Below, one piece after another: positions 48,297 to 59,900 of a stretch of 64,000 nucleotides of DNA. The notes under the pieces are model-generated. The model was not told the DNA's origin and made no database searches. It saw only the letters and a program-made list of their open reading frames with translations. A program made the position numbers and the translations under genes. This stretch comes from Akebia trifoliata. Lineage: Eukaryota > Streptophyta > Magnoliopsida > Ranunculales > Lardizabalaceae. Each line of letters opens with the position of its first letter. The first letter of the stretch is position 1. The stretch is taken from positions 25,465,163-25,529,162 of the forward strand of contig CM030713.1 of assembly GCA_017979445.1 (NCBI GenBank). Direction: 5' to 3'.

Positions 48297-48776
48297 GGGT
48301 GATTTAGACACAGGTCTCCATATTTTGGTAAATATTTGAGATACCCTATTCTATTTTCAAATTATTGATATGCCCCTGTGACCTTGGTTTTCTCTATTAA
48401 GATTAATCAAAATTTACCTAAATGCCCCCATCTTCAATCTCTTAGCCAATGTCCTGCCTTGATTTTTCTCAAATAATGGTTATTTAACATGACCTATTCC
48501 ATCTCCTTGAGTCTTCAAACCTGATGAGGAAGATACAATATTTGAATAATAAATGAGGCTGATTTTTTGGGTAGAAAAATAAAGGGTCTTCTAAAACGGG
48601 TTGAAGACGATGGATCAAAGACAGGTTGACTGGGTTAAAATGATTTATAGCCTAGAGGTAGAAGAACTGATATGTTGGAGGTGGGTTTGAGATGAGGGTA
48701 TTTAAATCATTTACGCAAGTTCTTTGGAGGAGATCAAAGTCAAGGGAAAAACAAGTGTACCATGTCTAAATCACCC
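48297..48776. mobile_element. 480-bp inverted-repeat element
   Basis: The ends GGGTGATTTAGACACAGG and CCATGTCTAAATCACCC pair over about 17 bp with two mismatches. Inside, TGCCCC..ACCTTGGTTTTCTCTATTAAG and the later GGAGATCAAAGTCAAGG region also show partial pairing. Sequence at 8755-8960 resembles its left half (TTTTGGTGAATATTTGA, GATATGCCCCT, CATCTTCAAT). No exact target duplication was found, so the superfamily is not assigned. Confidence 0.65.
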
Positions 48777-49857
48777 AACAATTATTTAGGTTCAAACCAG
48801 GGAAATGCTCAACTGACTGCACTGGAGGTGCCGATATGGCATTGTCTACAGAACCATAGATTTCTCTTCTTATGTCTCGAGGAAAAAATATATGATTCTA
48901 CGCTTAGTGACCCAATATTTCTATTAGGGGTACTGCTCATGCTCTCAAATTTCACTCTAATACTTTTAAAGCGAATCCTTCTCCAATCCCGCACTCAAAA
49001 TATGAGAACCCACTCTCAAAATGTTGAAACTCGCTCACGTAAAGAATCTCATATCATCTATCATATTAAGTATTTTTTTATTTCTTAAATAACTATTAGT
49101 CATGTATGTCCTAAACAATAAATATTATAATGAATTATTACGGAGAATTATAATTAAAAACAACAATATTGTGATGATTAAAAAAATTAAAATATTACTG
49201 TAAGTATTGAATTATTTTGAATCCTTCAAAATAGAAGGAAATTTCAATCATTAAAACATATATTGATTATTTAATTGGTAATAATAATATTGACCAAGAA
49301 TTGTTTTGTCATAAGTAATGGGAAGTGGTGAGTAGCATAATAATAGAAGTAATATAGTCAAACTATATAAATAGTATAGAAAAATACAAATAGGCAATCG
49401 ATGTAAGGTGAGTGGAAATATAACAACTATGGACCATGGTGGTGTTGTGTAAAGAATCTATTAGAAAAGTGTTTTTATTTTATTGAAAGTTATTAATTCT
49501 AAATTGTAAAATATGTGTTTTTTGCGAGAGAAAATATGTAGTGATGGATTAATTAAAACAAATGAAGTATATAATAGTAAAATTGATATATGAATATATT
49601 ATACATAACTCAATACATAATGTATTGGAGGCGATCTGCATCTTAAGATATTTTCAACTAGGCGTTTTCACGTTCCCCCTCCCACTCTCACACCCGTTCT
49701 ACGCTCTGGTCACAAAGGTTCTAGGGCACTTCCACACTAATAGTGTCTAGTGCAGTCAGTTTAGAATGACTCTTAAACTAATGGGAGGATGAAGAAAAGA
49801 GAAAGCAAAGGTTTACTAGGTTCACTGTAATTTAAAATGAATGCATAATTTATTTTA

Positions 49858-50876
49858 GGGAAAATTACTTAGTGGTCCCTGATGCTAATTTTTTTTTTTT
49901 TTCGATTAGTCCTTGACTTTTAAGGGTGAGTTAAATAATCCATTTAGTAAATCCCTCTTTTCTAACCAATCCCTCAACCTCATCTCAGGTTATAATATTT
50001 TTGAAATATCGAAACTTCCTATTTTTCTTCTTCTTCACATACTCAGATTTTCTAACAACGATTCTAATAATTTCTAACGATTTTTTATCGTGAATGACGA
50101 ATTAAAATGATATACTTCTCATTTTTTACTTTTAAATGTATTTTTTTTTATTTCAACGATTTATAACAAAAAATGAAACTTTCAATTGTTTTCTAGATCA
50201 AAGATGGTTCTCTTGGTTTGAAATCTCTTAGTTAGAAAAACTCGAAGAGAACAAAATTGAGTAAATTTTACAATGCCGATCGTCGGCAATTTATTTTATT
50301 TTATTTTTTTAAGTTTAATATATTTATTGTCAAGGTCGATATAACAAATAAGAATGCTGAGTCAACAATAAAAATATTGAACTTAAAAATAAAAATTACC
50401 GACCCCAACATTGTAAAATTTTCCTGATTTTGATTTTGATTTTTTTTCATAAAAAATACATGGAAAGATCAACATAAAACTTGACACAACAACTTGGGTA
50501 GATGATTTCAAACCAAAAGAACCATCCTCGATAGATTTCATTTTGATCGAAATGCTTGAAAAATCGTTGAAAATTACTTTTTCCATCTCAAATCCTTTTC
50601 ATCAAAATGGAGTCTCCAAAACTTAATAGAGACGTTGGAAATCCAATTTTTTTGGATGAAAATTGTAAGTTTGAATGGTTAAGACAATTTCGACATTTCA
50701 ATCGTGAGAAACATCTAGAGTGGGATTAGAAACTGATTAGAAAAGAGGGATTTACTAAATGAACTATTTAACTCACCCAGGAAGTTAAGGACTAAATGGA
50801 CTATTTAACTCACCCTCAAAGTTAAGGACTAATCAGAAAGAAAAGTTAGCACCAGGGACCCTTTAGTAATTTTCCT
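49858..50876. mobile_element. 1,019-bp non-autonomous Mutator-like element with 9-bp target duplication
   Basis: Long inverted repeats of about 100 bp close it. The left end begins GGGAAAATTACTTAGTGG. The right end reads, reversed, AGGAAAATTACTAAAGGGTC. Both continue through TCCCTG, TGCTAA, GATTAGTCCTT and GGGTGAGTTAAATA. TTTATTTTA flanks both sides (49849-49857 and 50877-50885). A 9-bp duplication with long terminal repeats is the hallmark of Mutator-like elements. No transposase ORF is present. It sits in the presumed PRMT7 3' UTR. Confidence 0.88.
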
Positions 50877-50902
50877 TTTATTTTATCTATTTTCAATTAA
50901 AG

Positions 50903-53900
50903 TTACAAAAATGAATGTTTTAGCGTCAGTTCACCATTTGATGGATCGAAGGATGCCTCAACGTCAGCCGAACAACATGCACCTGTACTCGACGATCCAC
51001 TGATACCAACTGCCACAGGCTTTCTCAGAAGCTTCACTCCTTGTTTCCAATATCTATGATCTGAAACCATCGGTTCCACAATGAGAAGAATCCTTTTCGG
51101 CTAAAAGCATGTTTACTGTTCTAAATTTTGCTTCAACATTTTGAAGTTGTTTTTCCAGACTCTAGCGATCAAGACATTCTGAGACTGTATGAAAACTATG
51201 AGAGTCTCTTCAAGTCTACAAGAACAAAGACATACCTGGCCCTGTAAATACAACAATGGAGCTCTCTTTATCCATTACCCAATCAATCCAGAGTGCAAAT
51301 CCATGGCATATACCAGTCTTGCTAAACTCTACCTGCAATACAGCAAAAAGACAAATATAACCTTACTAAGAAATGCATTTATGACGTAAAAAAACATATA
51401 GCAGCTGTGGTTCAGATTAATTATAGAGAACGAGATATCATAAATATATATTGAAACCGAGGTATCCAGGCCTCTTAGAGCCGGAACTAATCCTCAGGGC
51501 ATGTGCAGTCCCCTCTGCTTCCTGAGGCATGGTCTTGGCCATCCCACATTCAAAAATACATTCCTATCAAACTGAGTCATCTACACACTATACCAATTAC
51601 TTGGGTCAGCAATATGTATCCTATTTCACCAAGAGCATACAAGGGATTGAAGAATCTATAATGAAACCCCACCCCTATAATGCGCACATGGCCTGTCAAC
51701 CTGTTCAATTAGTGGGTCATATTTAAGGTATAGAGAGTAGCTTATTTCAAGTATGATGGCTCTCATATCCTTCGTGTGTTTTCCGTTGATGTAAACTAAC
51801 ATAGCTCACTTCTATTATTTTAGATTAATTGGGTATTAAATGTACCAATGGTTCAAACTTCAAATGTGTCAATATGTCTGTTCATGTGATTAGTCTCTGA
51901 CACCATGTATAAATATTAAACTATAACAGACTTCAAAAAATAAAACCAGAATGATCTAGACACAAATCTGCAATCAGGGAGAGTCCACATGATGTGTAGC
52001 TGTAAGAAATGTATTTAGTATCACCAATTGTCAGAATTTGAACAATTACAGAGACACATTATAGTGCCCCAGGAGGGATTTGATAAGATAACCCATTCCA
52101 GGCACATAATCAAAATGATCTCGTACGAAATAATGCGAATCACAGAACCCATTGTAGAAGACCAATATGGAAATAACTTCTTTAAAGGAACACTGCCCTA
52201 CCTTCGTTTTCCCAAAACACGGACTTATGAGTTTTGAGAAATCAAACTCCATGACGGTGAACGCCTCACCAAGTTCCTGAAACATATAAATTCATGGTTG
52301 AATCAATGTCACTTATACAAGCTATGTCTTAATAGTAAAGACAACCATAAATCTCCCTAAGATTCTGATAGGTACTCTAGAAAAAATTAAAGTTCTTGAA
52401 TTTAGACTAATTACCTTGATCTCCCCACATTGCCAAATAAAATATGGAAGGAAGGGACCTTCTTCTAATTCGGGTATATCACCACAGGCCCCTAAGGTTG
52501 CATTTACAACTGAATGGTCAAAACTCTCAACCTTTTTAAGGGAACGACGACTTCTCCACAAATCCTGTATTGTAAAAAAATTGCAATAACATATTCATCA
52601 ACCTATCGTGGAAAAATAGGGTTTTAAGGATATGAGAAAATAAAAGGGAAGCCAACTCACTGGTAGAGACATGGCACAAGCCTTCAAAATTCCTTTACAA
52701 GGCATTATCAATACATCTTCGGATAAAAGTGAATCAAGTGTAGTCCTTTCTTTCCTAAACCACATTCAAAATATTGAAGAGTAAATTGGGAGAGAAATTT
52801 CATATGAAGTGCATGATGACAAATAGAAGCAACAAAGTGATTACGGTGTTAAGTGGATCACTTCAACTTAGCACATAATTATGGTCATTATACTCTTTTA
52901 TATATATATATATTTTGGAGGAGGGGATGGGGCACCACAAAAGTTTAAATAGCAGTGTATAACAGTACAAAAATGGATAATATTTAAGAGAATGAAAGCA
53001 TCGTCAAAGATTATACGAGTACAGCTTTTTTTCCAGGATTACCGTAAAATTCTATCTAAATTCCAGGATTACTGTAATGTTTTGTCAAAAGCCTAGAAAG
53101 CAATTTGTTTCTTTAGCACATAATTTATAATTTATTCTATAAATGTCAAAACCAGATTTTACACCACCAAATGTTTAAAATTCTCTATTTTCTCCCTTTC
53201 TTTCTTCTCTGTGTTTCTCCTCCTTGATTAATCCTTCTGTTTTCCTAGTTAATATATATTTCCTGACACTATAGAACTGCCGTAGAATGATGAATAAGAC
53301 TCATTAACCATGGCTTAGTTTTGTACCATCTCAGTTTTGGGATTAGCGTAAAATTGTCTCAGTTGAGACAATCTCAGTTCTAAAACCTTAAGGGAACTAA
53401 CCTAAACAATCACATGCTTTGAGAATATGATATTCCTCTTTAGATCTTTCGTAGTCTACCTGCTTTTTTCAATATTCCCTACCATGGTGAAAATGATGCT
53501 CGTAATGACATTACAACGGTAACCCCTAGCCCTGTCAGCTTAAAATTCCGTTTCGTTTTGGTGTTTTGTTTATTCAACAATAATAAAAAAACAAATCAAA
53601 ACAAAGTGAAACCGAAAATATAGATACATTCCAAAACAATCTTGTTATTTTTTGCAACTTGGTTTTATCATAAATAAAGATCTTTAAATTCAAAAAGCTG
53701 ATGTTATTGTAGCTTCTTTTAAAATAACTATCTGTATAAAATTTCATATTTTTTTAAAACATGTTTTTAACATAAACTGTAGGTCCCACCTCTAGCCCAA
53801 CACCAGTGTAAACCATACACTGGTTCACGGTTATGTCACTAAGTTGACACTTCTAAATCGGGGCATGAAGCCTGATCTCTGCATGCTAAAACATTTTTTT

Positions 53901-56900
53901 TATTTTTTTATAATTGTAAATTTATTAGAAGAAAAAAATAAAGAATGTACAACAGCCAATCAAGATGACTGACCGAAAAGGAACAAAAGCAACTAGCCCT
54001 CGCACAAAGATTCCCAATGAAAAACAAAATCCTCGAAAAAGACACTTTTGAATTCCATACAAAGTTTATACCAAAAGAAAAGGAGCCCAAGAACCTCTAA
54101 CAAAATATCTTGTCTTGAAGAGACTGCATCTTTAAAGATTCTTCTATTCCTTTCAAGCCACAACCCCCAATAGATTGCAAAGGGAAAAAACCTCCATAAG
54201 ATTCTCTTCCTCCCAGAAAACATAGAGTGATCCCGACTGTGGAAAAGAGCCACCATATGGTGTTATTTGAAAACTACACTTATCGCACGAAAAGAGGTCA
54301 ACTTTTCCATACAAAACCTATTCCCAAAAAACAGTTAAATGAGAAAATTTGAGTGAACATCTGAAACCTCAACACTACTAATGCAGCCAGGTTGGTTTAA
54401 TCTCCCCCTTGCATGTCCAATAATAGTGACATACATAGTGTTTTTTTATTGAGTTGCTTAAGATCATCGTATTTCCTATGTAATATGAAAGATGAACATG
54501 TAGGCATGGATCCAGCAGGCACAATTATGGTTTAAAGTTTCATTTCATCTTGGAATGTTTAGGCCAAGTCATTCCAGTTTCGATTGAAACCAGAACAAAA
54601 TATTGACCCCATAACACTTGATTTTTCGGGAATGTCTTCAAGACAGTCTCGATTTTTCTCCAGACTGAGATATTGCCTCGAGATGTGATTTTAAACCTTG
54701 GTCACAATCTTCTTTTCTATAGCTGTTCCAGTTGAATAATGTCACAAGTCCGTTGAAGTTCTATAGAAGAAAACAATTTAAAAAATATTATATAATCATC
54801 AAAGCAAGTACATCCATATTAGTCAACAAAACTAAACTGGACTCTAATACAAGAAAAAAATTCTCTAATATGAAACAAAAAAAAGGTATGCATTGAGTTG
54901 CCAACTCAGGACAAACATTCCTTGTTAAAAAAAAAAAATACTGCAAAGAATAATGTGTATTATTTACCAAAACCGCAGGTTTTGCCATGGAAGCATTCCA
55001 TCATTTGCATAATAGAATGGCTCTCCAATTAACATGTCAACCTACAAATAAAAAACATAAAATTATATCAAACAATTTATTTAGTGCAATAGTAGTTACC
55101 CTCTGGTCCCAGTTATTCATGATACCATTTCTTATGAATGTACTAGGAAACAACTTCCCTCATTTATAAAGTATGTCTATCAAATTATGTTACCAAAATA
55201 TTAAAGCAAATGAATAGAAAATGGCAACTACACATGCATGTCAGCATTTCCAAGCCAAACTTGAATATCATCAATCACCATTACCAGATCTATTTGGTCA
55301 GAAACACAAATTTTGATCTGCTTTTCACTTTTATCATTAACAATGTATTTAATTAAAAAGTGGAGGGAATAAAACTAGTTAGACATGTGTTAGACAGACA
55401 AGAATCCAAACAAACACGATAGGTTTGTAAACTTAGTTTGTAGTTGGACTTGGGCTTGAGGCTTGCTTGTGACTAGACTCTTTATTGTTTGTACATTAGG
55501 TTTTTGTCTCCATGTATTCATATATTCTCTTTTACTGATTAAAAAAGAAGAAAATCAGGACTGCGATTTATAAATTAGGAGTTTGTACCAAAGTGGGGTG
55601 TCTGCAAACACGCTAGTCTGACATGGAAAAATTTCGGAAAATGGAGTGTCTTTGTTACACTTATGGTATTTTGGTATAAAAAGGAAAACATATATGTTCC
55701 GGAACTATTACTTATTAGTATTTGGTTTAAGGACAAATACGTTAATAACTAATACCCGTAAGGCCATAATGCAACGCAAAGTGATGTTCTCCCAAGGTCA
55801 TGAGATCGAGTCTCCCCAATTGCGACTTAACCCGATACTGGTGGTGATTGGGTATATCTGCACGTATTAGTCCACTTCCAAAGGGGTGGGGACACACTAC
55901 TGTATAATAATAATAATAGCAACGCAAGGTTCCTTAAAGCTATTCTAACCTACTAGCTATGACTCAGTTTCTTCTAAGAATAAGAAAGATTCTCACAGAT
56001 TGATTTAGCAGGTTTTTATCGAAGCATAGCTTGAAATTAATATACCACCAAAAAATCTTGAAAGTTACCTTTTTGTGATTAGTATCATCCATAGTCAAGC
56101 ATGTTTCCCTTTTACCAAGAACTTTCACACGATCCATTGTGAAGCCATTTGCATCAGCAACAGCTTGTAGATATTGAGCACCTTTCTCTTGTATCCCAGG
56201 AAATACTGAGATTATATGTGAAGTAGTTGAAAGATGTGCAAGAAGAATAGTCAAGAACACACTATCATCTGCAACAACACATAAAGAACAAACTTTTCCC
56301 TGCAACTACAAGGAAGACCACTCTCGTCAATAAACATTGCATGCTAGCACAACATGGGAAATATAAATCCATATTAACAAGTAATGTCCACAGAAAACAC
56401 AAAAAAGCTTAATTGTACACCAGTGGAGAAGTGTGCAACAAAGAAGTTGCATTGGAGTCATCATGGGGTGTTTCATTGGAGGTGTTTCCTTTGAGGATTT
56501 TGTGTTTTAAGTGGGATTCTTTGTGTGGGGAGTAATTATTGTAGGGTCCTTGCTGGCCTTGGGCCTTTGTGTTTTTTCTCTTGTTGTGGGGTCCATCTCA
56601 GCCTCCTTTTCTTTTCCTTCTTCAGTGGCTTAATAAAATTTATATTTATAAAATATATATATATATATATACAACTGCAAAAATATATTTGTAGATGATG
56701 TCCATGAAGTTGAAATAGATATCAATTTTTTTTGCACTTAACCATATGACTTGTGGCAAGATTTTAGCGAAAGAAATTTAAACAGAACTGACAGTCATAT
56801 TCTTTTCCTTATTTTTTTTTTAGGATTATGGGGCAGAGTTCTTACAGCATTTCTAAAGGCAGTTAACATGGCAAATCTCCATTCTTTGTCTCCATAAAGT

Positions 56901-59900
56901 GCAATTCTTTCTGGTGATAGTATAAGCCGACAATCTCTAGTATGAAAAGTGTAATGGCCAGGTTCCGTTCTTAGGCTATCATTCTTGAGATCATAAGAAA
57001 CACTAGTGTCATCATGAACAGCTTGAAAATGAACCTGTTCATCCTTGGATACAGACATTCCCTTCCCCGGGACAAACCAAACACATTGTTTCCAATGATC
57101 ACACCAATCCGCATTACCTAATGAAAAGCAAATACCACATTTTTATCATTGAAGCATGCATTCGAAAAAACAAAGGATGAGGGGGGTTCACTTCAAAAGA
57201 AGCTTATGAAGGATATATGTCAATTTCAACGTAATAAAATATCATGGAAAGTTAAAAGTGCCAATTCCATCTATAGTTGGGATCATGATTTAAAATATCG
57301 TATCAATTGAATGTTTCGGTTAATGAAAAAACCGATACAGTATCAGCCGATGCATTCAATACAAACTGATACATTCCCGAAACAGTTAATGTTTTGTATC
57401 AGTCTTGGTCGATACTGATAGGTATCGACCAATACATTCCGTTATTTTAAACCATGGTGGGGATATGCTCCACCAAGAAGTAGCCCATCAATGGTGGGCC
57501 ACATGGATGATATGGAGCAAGGGTCGATTGAGGATGATGGATTTTAACTCCATTGTAAGTGTCCTTTAAATGGAAACTACAAGCTGATTGACAACCAACA
57601 CCTTAGTTAGAAATGAGCACTTAAAGACTTTTCAAGTAGTTGCCAACTACAGTGACATATTTCTCACTCACTAGGAAATTGCGCCTTTAACTTTTCAGTG
57701 TTGAAAGGCGAACTTATCCATTGTGGGGCTGTGGAATAGAAGATTGACCCATCATGATCAAGTTGCAGCACCCACCTGAAAAAAAAAACCAAAAAAAAAA
57801 GAACTGTAAAAATATTTCTGAAAAAAATAGTGATGATGATTATTATTGCACAGATACATTTACCATGAAACTACAGCATGAACTCTACCATCACTAGTGG
57901 CGTTTATGTGCAGCTCGGTTTCTCCATGACTGTCGGGCCGTTTCCAAAAGTCAAATTCAAAAATTTTGAAGGGTTCTGAAAGCTGGATGAGTACTAATTT
58001 GAGTAGGAATTAGAGCGAGCATTTGTCATTCCTAAGGAATCCATTACTTCTAAAAGTAAAGTCATGTGCATACCAATCTTATCTCTTCAGATATTGCATC
58101 ACAATGCATGGCATATTGTTTCTGTTTGACATGTATGATTGTCTCCAACCCAGCTGGAACAAGATGCACACCATCCAAGGCTTTGGCCTCGTTATTGTAT
58201 AAATCATTCAGCTTCCATAGAAATTTGCTCTCAATCAACTGAGACATCAAAACAACAAACATGTCTGAGCCTTGAAATGATTGAAAGGGTTCTATCATAT
58301 TGAGAGAGATAAAAATCCTACAACAAAGTAATTTACTTGTAAAATTATGGAACTCAAGGCATAATACAATGAATGTATAAGCAATGGATAATCATGGAAA
58401 CAAGAACAAATCAAATGAGCACCATGGTTTTCGGATCCGCTGAGTCAACTAGAATTGGAGGCCACCAGGTCAAAACATCAGGGAGGCTCAAGGATGACAT
58501 AGGATTGCTCAAGTTTTCCTCAGGATTGTCTGGATCATTCAGAGATCGGTTGAGTTTAGCTGGCAGTGCTTATTGCTTTCTTTCGTATTATCTTTCAAGT
58601 GATACTTCTGTAATTAGTACTAGATTTAAGGTTCTACTTTTGTGGATTAAATTAAGTTGCTTACAGAATTTAGAGTTACAGTCTCATCGCATTATTGCTT
58701 GAAGGTCAGATGTTCTTCGTCGACACATTAGTGAACTCCCTAAAGCTAAAATTGTAAATGGTGACTGGAATGGCTTGACCAGATTTACCATAAATTTAGC
58801 AAGAAATTGATTGATTGCAACAAAGGAATATCATGATCTACTGATCTAAAAACTCAAATATGATGCCCTAACAAATATTCAAATCTGGTATTCTGAAATT
58901 CTAAAAGAATCTCAACTTCCAATTCCAAGATAAAAAATATAGAATCCAAAAGCCATCTGTATAGTGAGAAAATAAGACCTGTTGATGTAGATTTTTAGCA
59001 TGAATATGAAGAAGATGAAGAGCATCTGGGGTTTTAGGGTTTCAATTAACCAGATTTGTGTAGCGTGCCTGTTGCTTAGTGGTTCTAATGCTACTTTTCC
59101 TCTGTGTCCCTCTCTTCCTTAAGGGAAGTTGAAAATTAAGTTCACCAAATCTGCCGTTCTTTGTTTGGGATCAATTTGGGATAATCCAATCCATGGTTTC
59201 AAACCTCAGGTTTTGGAATCGGTTTGGGACCGAGCTCGATTGGCCAATCCCCACTGATCCCAAATCGATCTCTTAAATCTTTGGTTTGAGAGATAAAACG
59301 TATCTCATGTAGATAAGAAGATAAAACAAGAAAACTCATAAACAAGGCTTTGAGAGCAAGAGAAAGTTAGAAAGACGGCAAACAATGTGAGCAAGCAGGG
59401 ACGAGCTCTCCATGGGAAGGAGTATAAAGACCTACATGGGTCACATCAAGCTTCAACCGTTTCACAAAGCTCCAGTTACCAACTTCAATGCCACCCTTCT
59501 ATTCCTTTACTTTAAAAATCGGCATTGGATCAAGCAGAATAAGAAAACAGGTCCTTACAATAGGATTGTGGGATGTCGTTTCAGATTTTGGGGGCATGAT
59601 ATTGATCCTTGTATACTGAGCCACTGAAACTCTAGTCCAAACCCTTCAATTATGCGTCTTTGGTGTTCTATGAGGTAAGGATTAACGGGTCTTGCTTGTT
59701 TATTGAACAGAAAAAACTTGGGTTTGGTATCTTCCAAACTCTCTCTTGATATCTAAAACCCAAATGCCAATACATTGTGTGGATCACCAAGTCAACCCAA
59801 CACATCCAACTAAGTTTCAAATGTTCTGGCCGACTCCATGTGGATCCCAAGTTACAGTGATGTTTTGACACCAACTGGCGACCGAATGGAAAAAGGGCTT

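Larger units (their letters stand above)
47252..50902. other. Intergenic region between the convergent OWL1 and PRMT7 genes
   Basis: The first 250 bp should hold the OWL1 3' UTR; AATAAT at about 47450 is a plausible polyadenylation signal. An ORF at 47656-47856 matches no family I know. The 480-bp inverted-repeat element and the Mutator-like element are listed separately. Sequence at about 48.8-49.85 kb is AT-rich with nothing identified. The two genes point towards each other, so their transcripts could overlap only if the 3' UTRs are very long. Confidence 0.7.

Noticed and set aside
58373..58830. Plus-strand ORF followed by RSDVLRRHISELPKAKI, possibly a gene on the opposite strand within a PRMT7 intron.
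   Set aside because: The reading frame breaks between the two parts and no family could be named. Kept as unassigned intron sequence.
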